A stretch of DNA of 55,230 bases from Asticcacaulis sp. AC466. Its GTDB lineage: Bacteria; Pseudomonadota; Alphaproteobacteria; Caulobacterales; Caulobacteraceae. The notes under the pieces were generated by a model. The model saw nothing but the letters and a program-made list of their open reading frames with translations, was not told where the DNA came from and did no database searches. The position numbers and the translations under genes were made by a program. Positions 31,704-41,383 of the stretch are shown one piece after another; within the stretch, counting starts at the first letter, position 1; every line of letters starts with the position of its first letter. Location of the stretch: positions 1 to 55,230 of the forward strand of contig NZ_AWGE01000025.1 in the NCBI RefSeq assembly GCF_000495815.1, in the 5' to 3' direction.

Positions 31704-33926
31704 GTGAAATCATCTGTCCGTATCCTGTTGGCTGTGACGTGCCTCAGCTCCGGGTTTGCGCTGCGGGCCACCGCCCAAACTCAGACAGACCAATCCCAAA
31801 CAACCGATCCCCAAACGCCCCCTGCCGAAACCACTGACCATACGACGGCCACGCCCGCCCCGGACAGCACGACCGTCACCGTCACCGGCAAGAAAAAGAC
31901 CCCCGCCGACCGCGAAGTCTATGACGTCACCAAGAATGTCGATGCCCAAACCGGCACGGCGGCCGACGCCCTCAATAAAATCCCCGGCGTCAATGTCGAT
32001 CCCTCGGGCAAGGTGACCTATCACGGGCGCAATGTCGTCGTCTATCTGAACGGCCGCCCGTCGCTGATGTTGTCCGGTGACAATCGCGCCCTGGCGTTGA
32101 AATCCATGCCATCGGCCTATATTTCGACGATTGAGGTCATTTCCAATCCGGGCTCGCAATTTTCCTCCGGCGACGGCGCCCCGATCATCAATATCAACAC
32201 CCAGCGCAACATGCCCGCCGGGATATTTGGCGTCATTAGCGCCAGTTTCAGCGCACCGAAAGGCAACTTCGAGGCCGGGTTTCTCGGCATAACCAAGGGC
32301 AAGTGGAGCCTGACGCTCATGCCCAGCTATTCCGATGGCGGCAGTACCTATCGGTCCAGCGCGCAAACCACGGCGTTCGACACCACCGCCGCCCCGCCCC
32401 AATCCTCGACCTCATACAGCGAGGGCCGCAGCCGGTACAGCGGCCCGTTCCTCGTCGCCAACCTGCAATACGATGCCGGGCCCAATGACGTCCTGGCGGC
32501 GGCCGTCAACTACAACCGCACGCCTTCGGACGTGACCAATGCGTCGCAATCAACCACCATCGGGACGAATGGCCAGATCACCAACCGCTTCGACCAGGCC
32601 GACGAGGGCCGCTTCGTCAACGAAAGCGAAGGCCTGTCGTTCAACTACACCCATTACGGCAAAAAGCCCGACGAAACGCTGAAAATCGACGCAAGCGTGG
32701 CGCGAAACACCTCCCAAAGCGATGACCGCAGCGCCAATACCTACCTGATCTCGACCATCCCGGCCAATGTCGGCACCCGGATACAGACCTATGGCCGCGA
32801 TGAAGAGCGGCGCAAGACAACCCTCCGCACCGAATACAATACTCCCGTCGGCGACGATCAGCTGACCGTGGGCGCAGAGGTCGATATCGATGACAATAGC
32901 CGCCACACCCAGGTTTTCGGCCCCGGCGACGACGACGCGACCCTGATCGCCAACCCGTTGCTGACCAACGCCTTCCGCTCCCATCAGGTGGTGTCGGCGT
33001 TTTACACCACCTTCCAGCGCGAATTTACGCCCCGCTGGACGGTGCTGGTCGGCGTGCGCGGCGAAGCGCTGTCTCTCACCACCAACGACCTGACCTATCG
33101 CACCGAAGGCAAGGTGACCTATACCCGCCTGAACCCCAGCCTATACGCCACCTATGTCATTTCACCGACGCAAAAGCTGCGCTTCAACTACACGCATCGC
33201 CAGCAACGCCCGGAAGCCGCCGATCTCAATCCGCATATCGTCTATTCGTCGGATACCTCCGTCGAAGCCGGCAATCCGGACCTGAAACCGCAGGAAAACG
33301 ACGCCATCGAGGCGCGCTACGAATTCAACGGAAAGACGCTGAACTACACGGTCCAAAGCTTCTGGCGCCGCGATACGCGCACCATTGCAACCGTCTCGCA
33401 GATCATTCCTGACCCGCAAGGCCTGGGCAATATCGTGATGCAGACCATGCGCGTAAACTGGCGCCAACAAAACGCCTTCGGTCTGTCCACCACTCTCAGC
33501 AAACAGATCGGCAAAACCTTGACCCTGAATGCCGACGCCAGCGTGACCCATAACGAGATGCGCAACCCCCAGATCGACGGCGTCCGGTCAGGCACATCGA
33601 TGGACGGCAGCCTGTCCCTTCAATATAACTTCCCCAAGGGCGACCGCCTGTACGCGACGTACAAGATGATTGGCAAATCTTTCAGTAGCCAAGGCTACAC
33701 CACCGGCTCCGGCCAGGCGAACCTCCAATACAGTCACAAACTGACGCCGAAGATCGATATTGACCTCTCGATCAACGACCTCTTCCGCCAAACCCGCACG
33801 GTGACGGTGATCGATACCCCGCTCCTGCAAACCCGCTTCGTCAGCAGCCGCCAATCCCCGACCTTCATGATCGGCCTGAGCCGGCAATTCTCGCGCTTTG
33901 CCCCCATGCCCAAAAAGGAAAATTAG
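31704..33926 (+). CDS. TonB-dependent receptor-like outer-membrane beta-barrel protein
   Basis: A 740-residue protein starting at a GTG with a GAGGGGG site. After a signal peptide (about 1-24) and a Thr/Pro-rich linker comes the VTVTGKKK segment, then the plug (about 60-180: ADALNKIPGVNVDPSGKVTYHGRNVVVYLNGRPS, IEVISNPGSQFSSGDGAPIININTQ) and a long beta-barrel with alternating aromatic strands. It belongs to the subgroup whose barrel is of the OMP_b-brl_3 kind. Such proteins import large ligands with TonB energy. No substrate-specific partner gene is adjacent, so the ligand is unknown. Confidence 0.9.
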   Translation: MKSSVRILLAVTCLSSGFALRATAQTQTDQSQTTDPQTPPAETTDHTTATPAPDSTTVTVTGKKKTPADREVYDVTKNVDAQTGTAADALNKIPGVNVDPSGKVTYHGRNVVVYLNGRPSLMLSGDNRALALKSMPSAYISTIEVISNPGSQFSSGDGAPIININTQRNMPAGIFGVISASFSAPKGNFEAGFLGITKGKWSLTLMPSYSDGGSTYRSSAQTTAFDTTAAPPQSSTSYSEGRSRYSGPFLVANLQYDAGPNDVLAAAVNYNRTPSDVTNASQSTTIGTNGQITNRFDQADEGRFVNESEGLSFNYTHYGKKPDETLKIDASVARNTSQSDDRSANTYLISTIPANVGTRIQTYGRDEERRKTTLRTEYNTPVGDDQLTVGAEVDIDDNSRHTQVFGPGDDDATLIANPLLTNAFRSHQVVSAFYTTFQREFTPRWTVLVGVRGEALSLTTNDLTYRTEGKVTYTRLNPSLYATYVISPTQKLRFNYTHRQQRPEAADLNPHIVYSSDTSVEAGNPDLKPQENDAIEARYEFNGKTLNYTVQSFWRRDTRTIATVSQIIPDPQGLGNIVMQTMRVNWRQQNAFGLSTTLSKQIGKTLTLNADASVTHNEMRNPQIDGVRSGTSMDGSLSLQYNFPKGDRLYATYKMIGKSFSSQGYTTGSGQANLQYSHKLTPKIDIDLSINDLFRQTRTVTVIDTPLLQTRFVSSRQSPTFMIGLSRQFSRFAPMPKKEN

Positions 33927-34143
33927 GCGGGTAATACAGGGCCTTGCCACGACAGGCGATGTTAGGGCGATCTTTGCACCAAATCCGTAGGCGGGCAAAT
34001 TTTGGGATCGGGCATCTCGATAAGGGACCGGGCATAGGCAAGAAGAACATCGCGGTGGCGCTGCCGCCCTCAAAGCGACGATATTGACATGCCGATGCTC
34101 CCATGCAGCAGTAAGGTCCGGATCGAACTTTGTGGGGGCAACA

Positions 34144-34566
34144 ATGAAGCTGGTGTGGTCGATAGGCGTCGCATTTACAGTTTTCACTGCGGCTGCGCAC
34201 GCTACCCCTGTCCGCGATGCCGCCTCAATGGGCGGTGTCTACACAAATGTGCAGTATATTGAGGAAGCCGGGGACCTGCTAGGCGTGGAAGTAGACTTCC
34301 GCCCCGGACCTTCGCCAACGATAATCTTTAAAGATTGCGAAGGTGATTGCCCTGCCGGCAAAGCTTGGCCGGTCAAAATCAACGGGCGCCATATCAGCTT
34401 CACGACATATGACGAAAGCATCGACTACCGGTCGGGAAAACGAAATCAGACGGCGGTCACTTATGCGGGTCGTTTCCGCGCTGACGGATCGCTTGAGCTC
34501 ACCGTGCCGGGCAATGCAGAAATCCATTACGTCCTGCATAGGGTGAAACATCACCGACCGCATTAA
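34144..34566 (+). CDS. Small exported protein of unknown function, 140 residues
   Basis: Read from the ATG at 34144 (GGGGG five bases before), giving a signal peptide MKLVWSIGVAFTVFTAAAHA. The mature part is strand-rich: GVYTNVQYIEEAGDLLGVEVDFRPG, ISFTTYDES, TAVTYAGRFRADGSLELTV. A disulfide is likely in KDCEGDCPAG. No family is named with certainty; it resembles small periplasmic lipocalin-like proteins in length and pattern only. Confidence 0.7.
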   Translation: MKLVWSIGVAFTVFTAAAHATPVRDAASMGGVYTNVQYIEEAGDLLGVEVDFRPGPSPTIIFKDCEGDCPAGKAWPVKINGRHISFTTYDESIDYRSGKRNQTAVTYAGRFRADGSLELTVPGNAEIHYVLHRVKHHRPH

Positions 34567-34619
34567 GTTGAGCAGTTGGCCTGTCAGAAAAACCATTGCT
34601 AAAACCACCACGGCAATAG

Positions 34620-34811
34620 CTCAACGCGGTTCGCCTCAGTCGCACGGCAGCCACACCTATTCCGCGCGCCGATACCAATGCGCTGAACCCGACCTGCGGC
34701 ACGCGCGAAGTGGTCGACAGAGAGGCGACGCTGCGCTGCGCCGACGCCTGCGTGCCGACGCGGTCATATGTTATGCGGCCCAAGATACCGGTCGCCGTTG
34801 AAGTGTATTAG
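34620..34811 (+). pseudogene. Possible 3' stub of an exported protein gene
   Basis: A plus-strand frame without a start reads NALNPTCGTREVVDREATLR then CADACVPTRSYVMRPK and ends at TAG, overlapping the restriction endonuclease gene end. Composition looks coding and more GC-rich than that gene. It may be the end of a gene cut off when the restriction-modification pair arrived. Weak support. Confidence 0.25.
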
Positions 34812-35711
34812 ATGTGACGGCGAATCCGCGACCCAAACTTCTGTTTCCCAAGCAATTTCTGACAAATATTTGCCCATTATGGCGCGGCTTGGAAACGCAG
34901 TAACATAGACGAGTCCAGCCGCGCTGGAGCTAAATAACCTTGTTAACTCGTCATGTCTCTTTCCATCTACAGGACCGTGGCTAGTGACCGACTCGATAAG
35001 TACCAACCAATTTCGTTTCCTATCATAGATTATAACATCGGGCATTTTACCATGTGAACCGGGATCAACCTTAAGATCGGCGAGCAAGCCTTCGTCAAAG
35101 TAACCCCATTTTTCGCCGGTATCTCCCGCGTAAACAAGAATGCCGCCCGGCACGAACCGTGCTGCAAAGTCCTCAATAATATCTCGAATCAGCTCACTAT
35201 GATCGCCTGCGCTAAGCGTCAACGTCTTGCCGTTTGTCAGCGTTACCGGGATTCGGTTCTGCTCCCTCTCTTTGGCATATCGGTCTACAAGAGAGCGCTG
35301 ACGCTTTAAAAAATCGGCTATTTCCGCAGACCAGGCGTCAGTGCCAAACGTCCGTAGCGCGGCCAGGAAATGCGGTTCAATTTGATAGACAGCTTTGGGG
35401 CTATTGACGGGGCGTTTGGGGTCATCCGGATTGTATAGCGCGACGCCTGCTTCTACAAACTGGTGCATTGTCTGCCGCCGAATCGTCTCACGTGTATTGG
35501 GCGCGTATTCCTTTCCGTAGTGAGTTCTCATCCAGTCCATCATGGGCGTTATGCCCATTAGCGGGTTCTCGGCGTCAGACCAAGCGTAGTCAGGGCGCAA
35601 ATTCATGAGCGACAAAAGAGTCAATGCTGACCGCTCGTTTAGCTGCGGCCGAGGTAAGCCTATAATTTCCAAAACGCTCTGGGCGTCACGCAAGTTAGTT
35701 TCCGCACTCAT
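34764..35711 (-). CDS. BsuBI/PstI-type type II restriction endonuclease
   Basis: A 315-residue protein of the BsuBI/PstI family. The N-terminal half is helical (NERSALTLLSLMNLRPDYAW, RETIRRQTMHQFVEAGVALYN); the C-terminal half carries the nuclease core with HGKMPDVIIYDRKRNWLVLIESVTSHGPVDGKRHDEL, a PD-(D/E)xK-like arrangement. BsuBI and PstI cut within CTGCAG, so the same target is likely. It overlaps the upstream methyltransferase gene by 4 bases. The gene is more AT-rich than its neighbours, as is usual for mobile restriction systems. Confidence 0.92.
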   Translation of the reverse strand: MSAETNLRDAQSVLEIIGLPRPQLNERSALTLLSLMNLRPDYAWSDAENPLMGITPMMDWMRTHYGKEYAPNTRETIRRQTMHQFVEAGVALYNPDDPKRPVNSPKAVYQIEPHFLAALRTFGTDAWSAEIADFLKRQRSLVDRYAKEREQNRIPVTLTNGKTLTLSAGDHSELIRDIIEDFAARFVPGGILVYAGDTGEKWGYFDEGLLADLKVDPGSHGKMPDVIIYDRKRNWLVLIESVTSHGPVDGKRHDELTRLFSSSAAGLVYVTAFPSRAIMGKYLSEIAWETEVWVADSPSHLIHFNGDRYLGPHNI

Positions 35712-37162
35712 GACAATTTACCGAATGCTTGGTCGATTGCGTCCTGTGAATAGTCGTTTGTCTGGATCGCCCAGGTTCCCAGCTTCTCGAGATCAGCCAA
35801 AATCGGATAGGGCAAGCTCTTTAAGTCGCTTGCGTTAACTTGGGTATGGCCGTTGAAGCGTCTAAAGTGCTCATCGACTGCTGTTGTGTTGAGATACGTT
35901 GCTATACCTTTGGCTAACGTTTCCGACATTCCTCGCTTTCCTAAGTGATACACATTTACATGGTTCTCAATGCCAATAGCTACTGCCTCACCCAATACTC
36001 GTGGGTCGATCACGCCAGCAACCACACGACGACGTTCTTCTTTGGCGGTGAAGCGGCGACAGACGGCATACCAACCGTTCGGGTACATCCATTTTGCGGT
36101 ATCATCATCAAAAGTGATCGCGTTAGGCTTTTTTCCATCAATCGGCCATTCCAGTCGTAAATCGCGAAAATGTGTCGGATACAGGAGCGGAATTGTGCCA
36201 GGTCCGCCAGGCGCGGCATGTAAATACTCACGCATCCGAAAGTCCACGACTGGCCCCGTCGAGACTTTTAGTCCCAGTTCCGAAATGGAAGCCCGCCGTA
36301 ACAGCACTTGCTCTAGTGCGCTTATATCTCCGTTGAGAGGCACATGAATGAATTGATCTCGGTCGCTGGGCTGAACTATTTCAGTAAAAGGGACGCTAAA
36401 TAGCTCGATATCATCAAAACTATCGTCGGTAGATCGGGAGACTTGGACATCGCCCTGCGTACCATCCCTCTCGAGGTGCAAGATGATTGTCTCTTGGAGA
36501 ACAGCATCGTCCTTAAATGCCTTATTTCTGGCATCGAACAAGTGCATTCGTCGAATTGCACACAGACTCAAAAGTAGCTTCCTGAACGGCATATAATAAG
36601 GCCCGTTCGTGAAGCTGCGGGGTATAATAACTACCATCTGACCGCCGCGAGCTAAGGCTTCAATGGCTAATCCAACGAACCCTGAATAAAGGTTGACCGT
36701 CTCTAAGCCTGCTCTTCTAAGTTCTAGGCGGTGCCACGATGCTGTAGCGATTTTCTTGTAGGGCGGGTTGAGGATGGCATGCGTATAGGGCCGCTTATGT
36801 CCGACCGCCATATTTGTCCCAACTTCAATATAATCTTCTTGGCGTATAGAAATGTCGAACCCTTGTTCGCTGTGCTGAGCGAGAACCTCACTCAAATGAG
36901 GTATAATGTGCTCGTCGATTTCAAACAAATCAGCTCGAACGGGGTTCTTTCCAGAAATTCTGTTCAGGAATGCACTACTCAATGCGCCCAAGCCGGCACC
37001 TGCATCCAACAAGTGAATGGGGTCACGTGGCTCAATTTCAAATAGGTCCGCCATAAAAGTCGCGACTGTCGATGGCGTCATGAATTGCCCGAGAGCCGAC
37101 TTTTTTTTGCGATCCGTCGTGCCAGCTACCGTTAGCCGTTTGTATTCTGCTTGATCAAGCAC
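35708..37162 (-). CDS. BsuBI/PstI-type adenine-N6 DNA methyltransferase
   Basis: A 484-residue protein from the GTG at 37162, chosen because AAGGA sits 6 bases before it; a TTG at 37216 would add 18 codons. Motif X-like LGQFMTPSTVATFMADLF is followed by the SAM-binding motif DAGAGLGALSSAFL (about 53-66), and the catalytic NPPY (132-135). The rest resembles the target-recognition part of the BsuBI/PstI methyltransferases. It protects the host from the following endonuclease. Being upstream in the same operon lets methylation start first. Confidence 0.93.
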   Translation of the reverse strand: MLDQAEYKRLTVAGTTDRKKKSALGQFMTPSTVATFMADLFEIEPRDPIHLLDAGAGLGALSSAFLNRISGKNPVRADLFEIDEHIIPHLSEVLAQHSEQGFDISIRQEDYIEVGTNMAVGHKRPYTHAILNPPYKKIATASWHRLELRRAGLETVNLYSGFVGLAIEALARGGQMVVIIPRSFTNGPYYMPFRKLLLSLCAIRRMHLFDARNKAFKDDAVLQETIILHLERDGTQGDVQVSRSTDDSFDDIELFSVPFTEIVQPSDRDQFIHVPLNGDISALEQVLLRRASISELGLKVSTGPVVDFRMREYLHAAPGGPGTIPLLYPTHFRDLRLEWPIDGKKPNAITFDDDTAKWMYPNGWYAVCRRFTAKEERRRVVAGVIDPRVLGEAVAIGIENHVNVYHLGKRGMSETLAKGIATYLNTTAVDEHFRRFNGHTQVNASDLKSLPYPILADLEKLGTWAIQTNDYSQDAIDQAFGKLS

Positions 37163-37659
37163 TGTGATTCCTTTTTCATACAGCCTACCAAAGGGAACTT
37201 TAAATCTCGACAGCAATATTTTGCCTCTCGTTTTGCAAAAGACATGTAGGCGAGTTCAGCCGCACTCCCCTACATGACATGCCACACTACATGCCCAGGA
37301 CCGGCTCCGCAGCTATACGACACGTCGCATTACCAGACCTCAGCCAAAATGGGGCAAGTCAGCAGGCTTGGCCGCTAGACATAAGCAAAATGACAGCAAA
37401 GTTTTGATAATATTGAAAAAATCTCGACCTTCACGACAGTTCACCGATGATCTCTACTGGTAGCTTTTTCTTCGAAAATAATCGAACTCGGAATTTTTCA
37501 ACAGTATCTGCCCCATCATCCGACCCAACAGTCACGTAAAAAAATTTCCCCCCCACTTCCCCTACATCTCATGTTACCCTATCCCCACAGGTCGGAAACA
37601 TAAAACAACCGAAGCCGCCAAGGTCTGCGGACGCGGCTCGGACAGGGAAGGATAATGTC
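37163..37659. other. 497-base AT-rich intergenic region
   Basis: Lies between the methyltransferase start and the carboxylesterase start and must hold both promoters. It is clearly richer in A+T than the carboxylesterase side, with A- and T-tracts around 37380-37550. No hairpin, repeat or gene is recognised. The composition border near 37580 may mark the right edge of the acquired restriction-modification segment. Confidence 0.5.
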
Positions 37660-39240
37660 ATGCGCGCACGCTTTGGGTTGGTCTTGCTGCTTGGGTTTGT
37701 GGCCACTATGGCGAACGCGGCGGCCGATCCGGTCGTAACGACCCAGGCCGGACGGTTGCAAGGCGTAACAGACGCCACGGCCCCCTCCGTTCAGGTCTTT
37801 CGCGGCATCCCCTTTGCCGCGCCGCCCGTGGGCGATCTGCGCTGGCGGGAGCCGCAACCCGTCGCGCCCTGGGCGGGTGTGCGACCGGCCAAGGCCTTCG
37901 GCCCGCGCTGTATGCAACAACCGCTCTATTCGGACATGATGTTCCGCTCGCCGCCCCCCAGCGAAGATTGCCTCTATCTCAACGTCTGGACACCGGCGCA
38001 TCTCGACGGCAAGTCGAAGGGCAAATTGCCCGTCCTGGTCTATGTATATGGCGGCGGCTTCATGGCCGGCGACAGCTCCGAAAAACGCTATGACGGAGCC
38101 GCTTTGGCCAAACGCGGCATCGTTGTGGTGACGCTCAACTACCGGCTCGGCGTGTTCGGCTTCTTGTCTCATCCCGAACTCACCCAAGCATCGCCGCACC
38201 ATGCGTCGGGCAATTACGGCCTGCTGGATCAGGCCGCCGCCCTCGCCTGGGTCAAACGAAACATCGCGGCCTTTGGCGGCGACCCGAACCGCATAACCAT
38301 CGGCGGTGAGTCCGCGGGCTCAATGTCGATCAGCGCCCTTATGGCCTCGCCCCTGTCGCGGGACAAGATCGCCGGGGCCATCGGCGAAAGCGGCGCCCTC
38401 ATGCAAAAATGGACGCCGCGTGCGCGCGCCGATGCCGAAAAGGAGGGCGCGGCCTTTGCCGAAACCCTCAAGGCCTCGACCCTTTCCGAGCTGCGCGCCC
38501 TTCCGGCGGATAGCCTGCTGGCTGCGCAAGGCAACGCCCGCGGGACCCGGTTTGGGGCGGTGATCGACGGCTATTTCCTGACCGAAGCGCCCGAAGTGAC
38601 GTTCAAAAATGGCAAGGCCGCCCATGTCCCGCTTCTGGTCGGCTCCAACTCTCAGGAAGCCGCCGGAGCGGCCATCCTGGGCAACGGCCCGGCCACCGTG
38701 GCCAATTATCGCGCCGGTCTCAAACGCGTGCTGGGCGATAAGGCGGACGCGATTTTCGCCCTCTATCCGGCCGCGACGGATGCCGACGTGTTACCGGCGG
38801 CCACGGCGGTGGCGGGCGACAATTTCCTCGGACTGCCGACGTGGAAATGGTTCGACCTGCAACGCCGCACCGGCGCGCCGACCTACTACTATTACTACAC
38901 CCGTGTCCGCCCGCGCTTTGTCGCGGATACGTCGAACAGCCCGCCGCAATGGGGCGCGGTCCACAGCGCCGAAATCGAATATGCCCTGGGCAATCTCGAC
39001 GTCAATCCGCTCTACGCCTGGACCAATGACGACCGGAAAGTTTCGGCGATCATGAGCGGCTATTTCGCCAACTTCATCAAAACCGGCAACCCCAATGGCG
39101 CCGGCCTGCCCGTCTGGGTCAAGGCCTCAACCGACGCCGGTAAGATCAAGCGCCAGATCATCGACGTCAAAACCGTCAGCGCCCCCTTCCCCGAACAACG
39201 CCGCTATCAGGCCGTCGAGCCCATTCTATATATGCATTGA
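37660..39240 (+). CDS. Type-B carboxylesterase, exported
   Basis: A 526-residue protein with a signal peptide (1-22) and an AAGGA site. Family marks: VFRGIPFAAPPVGDLRWREPQPV, EDCLYLNVWTP, YGGGFMAGDS (oxyanion hole), and the nucleophile elbow GGESAGSMS (Ser218). The acid is probably Glu333 (NSQEAAG) and the base His435 (GAVHSAEIEYALG). It hydrolyses carboxylic esters in the periplasm or outside. A short decayed copy of the NPNGAGLPV region lies at 40753-40797. Confidence 0.95.
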   Translation: MRARFGLVLLLGFVATMANAAADPVVTTQAGRLQGVTDATAPSVQVFRGIPFAAPPVGDLRWREPQPVAPWAGVRPAKAFGPRCMQQPLYSDMMFRSPPPSEDCLYLNVWTPAHLDGKSKGKLPVLVYVYGGGFMAGDSSEKRYDGAALAKRGIVVVTLNYRLGVFGFLSHPELTQASPHHASGNYGLLDQAAALAWVKRNIAAFGGDPNRITIGGESAGSMSISALMASPLSRDKIAGAIGESGALMQKWTPRARADAEKEGAAFAETLKASTLSELRALPADSLLAAQGNARGTRFGAVIDGYFLTEAPEVTFKNGKAAHVPLLVGSNSQEAAGAAILGNGPATVANYRAGLKRVLGDKADAIFALYPAATDADVLPAATAVAGDNFLGLPTWKWFDLQRRTGAPTYYYYYTRVRPRFVADTSNSPPQWGAVHSAEIEYALGNLDVNPLYAWTNDDRKVSAIMSGYFANFIKTGNPNGAGLPVWVKASTDAGKIKRQIIDVKTVSAPFPEQRRYQAVEPILYMH

Positions 39241-39302
39241 TGGGGTGACATAAAGGCGCAGATTAAACGCAAAGGCTGTGGCTCAGAGGGGGGAGATATA
39301 AC

Positions 39303-40643
39303 ATGGTAAAATGGCTTTTGGGTTTAGCCCTTGGTGTTGTCGCATTGGGCGCCATGGTGCTTTATGTGCCCAACATCTTGCCGACGCCGGTTCATGTCGA
39401 ACGGGAGGTTCTACTTAGCGCGGCGCCTTTTGTTCAACCCTCGCAGATCGATTGGGGCTTTCTCAAGCTCAGATCGGGTCAACGGGGCATGGACGCCCTA
39501 ACCGATATCGAGCGGCACAGTCCCAATCCCGTCATGCGCCAAACCTCGGTTGCGGTACAGTATCAATGGCATGAAAAGGGTCACCAGTTCGACTGCAATG
39601 GTGCGCATTTCTGTGACGTTCCAGCGCCCCTTTTGCATGAAACGCGGCTTAATGAGTTGCGGTTGCCGACGGACGGCATGATGCTGTCGCGCGACCTCAA
39701 ACCGGGTCAAGCTATTCCCGAAAGCTTCTGGGATAACCAGCGCTTCCGGATACGCTGCCTGTTTCCCCCGCCAAACTGGGCCTATCAAACGACCGAGTGC
39801 CGTCTGCGAATGCTCGATTTGGACAACGATGGCAAGGAAGAGGTTATCCTTGAGCAGGTCAGCCTTGGCACAATGCAAGTCTACCTGCATCCCATCGTTC
39901 GGGAACACTGGGAAATCTACAAACAAGAAGGCGGCGAATGGCGTCGGCGCGAACGCCTGTATTTTTGCGCAGTCGACCAGGCGGCGTCGCACAATGCACG
40001 CGCAACCGTAACGCATTCAACGCTGGACACTCTGTGGTTCGATGGCACGCCGGTCAATTTCTTCGACACCGAATGCATGCAGGACGGTGATGTTGACCGT
40101 CCCGATGCCGGGCTGAACGCGGCCGCCAAAATGGCCGGAAAGATGGGTCAGATTCCGGTTATCGCTTCAGGCGGCAGGCAGATTCCCGCCAGCTTGATCC
40201 AAGCTCTGGCCAACCGGACAGTTGTTCAGCCCTCGCAAGAACTCCCGCCCGAAGTGCCTGAGCCGGGTGGCGTATTGGGGGCACCTTTCACAACCGAGCC
40301 CAGATTCAAGGGCCTTCCGCCTTGTTTTGCTGCCAATGATCCAAAGGGCTGCGTCGCCGTTGTGGCTGATATCGATCATAACGGGACTGACGATGTCATG
40401 ATCATCGACAAACCCGTTCAGCACGGCACTGTCGACTATCGCCTGATTACGTTGCTGATGATCAAGGACGGCCGCTGGCAAGTCATCGCCAACCATGCCG
40501 CCTGCTCCGTCGACCGGCCGGATATCACCGACGCTGAGGTGGCGCTAAAGCCCTCAGCATGGCAACCGATTTTGTTTGCTGGACGCCTATACGTGCCCTC
40601 TGCTGACTCGGACAAATGCCAAGACCACTATGCTCATTTGTAA
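39303..40643 (+). CDS. Membrane-anchored protein with calcium-loop-like repeats, 446 residues
   Basis: A single N-terminal helix (WLLGLALGVVALGAMVLYV) anchors the protein, and the rest is periplasmic. Two segments, RMLDLDNDGKEEVIL and VVADIDHNGTDDVMII, have the DxDxDG-type calcium loop seen in FG-GAP/VCBS repeats. Several cysteines occur in the middle (DCNGAHFCDV, YFCAVDQ, TECMQDG). A GGGGGG ribosome site precedes the ATG. Function unknown. It follows the carboxylesterase by 62 bases and could share its transcript. Confidence 0.7.
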   Translation: MVKWLLGLALGVVALGAMVLYVPNILPTPVHVEREVLLSAAPFVQPSQIDWGFLKLRSGQRGMDALTDIERHSPNPVMRQTSVAVQYQWHEKGHQFDCNGAHFCDVPAPLLHETRLNELRLPTDGMMLSRDLKPGQAIPESFWDNQRFRIRCLFPPPNWAYQTTECRLRMLDLDNDGKEEVILEQVSLGTMQVYLHPIVREHWEIYKQEGGEWRRRERLYFCAVDQAASHNARATVTHSTLDTLWFDGTPVNFFDTECMQDGDVDRPDAGLNAAAKMAGKMGQIPVIASGGRQIPASLIQALANRTVVQPSQELPPEVPEPGGVLGAPFTTEPRFKGLPPCFAANDPKGCVAVVADIDHNGTDDVMIIDKPVQHGTVDYRLITLLMIKDGRWQVIANHAACSVDRPDITDAEVALKPSAWQPILFAGRLYVPSADSDKCQDHYAHL

Positions 40644-40651
40644 TTGCCCGG

Positions 40652-40797
40652 GTGCGTGCCCTGGTGCACCAAGGTGTGCTTGAAGGACTTGGTGACCCTT
40701 ATGAACGCGAGTCCAAGGTAAGATTACGGGTCTGATCCTCTGTCCCGCAACCAACCCCAACGGCGCGGGTCTGCCCGTCCGGGTCAGAGAGGCATAA
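40652..40797 (+). pseudogene. Two short gene stubs: an unknown C-terminus and a carboxylesterase tail
   Basis: At 40652-40735 an open stretch without a start ends LEGLGDPYERESKVRLRV and stop. At 40753-40797 another stretch reads NPNGAGLPVRVREA and stop, closely matching the NPNGAGLPVWVKA end region of the intact carboxylesterase at 37.7-39.2 kb. Both look like leftovers of deleted genes. They are too short for firm identification on their own. Confidence 0.45.
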
Positions 40798-40905
40798 CGC
40801 GCTGACCGGGTGGCCGCACATCCGCCATGCGGTACGCCACTGCCAGAAACTGACGGCCTTATCGTCGATAGCTGTCCGGTCAACAACTCTTACCGGAAAT
40901 TTCTC

Positions 40906-41331
40906 ATGACTATCCAAACCGTTCCCCACCTCAACTTTCGCGGCAACGCCGCCGAGGTACTGGCTTTCTATCATTCAGTGTTCGGCGGGACGCAAATGTC
41001 GATGACGTGGGCTCAGATATATGGGGCTACCGACCCGTCACAAACGGACCTGATCGCCTGGGGACAGGTCCAGTCCGAAGATGGTTTCCATGTGATGGCT
41101 TACGACGTACCGCCGGAGCGCGCGTGGAATGCGGGCGAGGCGCCATTTTTCGTAGCGGTCAATGGCACCGACGCCCCGACGCTGACCGGCTATTGGGACC
41201 GTTTGGCCGAAGGGGCCACACTCATTCAGCCATTGGCGCCATCGGGCTTTTCGCCCCTCTACGGGATGCTTAAGGATCGCTTCGGCATCACCTGGGTAAT
41301 GGCCATTGTGCCGGACCACGGCGCCGCCTGA
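40906..41331 (+). CDS. VOC-superfamily (PhnB-like) protein
   Basis: A 141-residue protein from the ATG at 40906. It has the opening HLNFRGNAAEVLAFYHSVFGG, typical of PhnB/DUF1338-like vicinal oxygen chelate proteins, and the closing YGMLKDRFGITWVMAI. Such proteins form beta-alpha-beta-beta-beta modules that can bind a metal and small substrates; catalytic activity is unproven for most. Monocistronic, convergent with the acyltransferase gene. Confidence 0.9.
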   Translation: MTIQTVPHLNFRGNAAEVLAFYHSVFGGTQMSMTWAQIYGATDPSQTDLIAWGQVQSEDGFHVMAYDVPPERAWNAGEAPFFVAVNGTDAPTLTGYWDRLAEGATLIQPLAPSGFSPLYGMLKDRFGITWVMAIVPDHGAA

Positions 41332-41383
41332 TCGCAGCGCCCCTACGCGTCCGGAAACGACCGCCGGACGCGCCCTCCCCACC

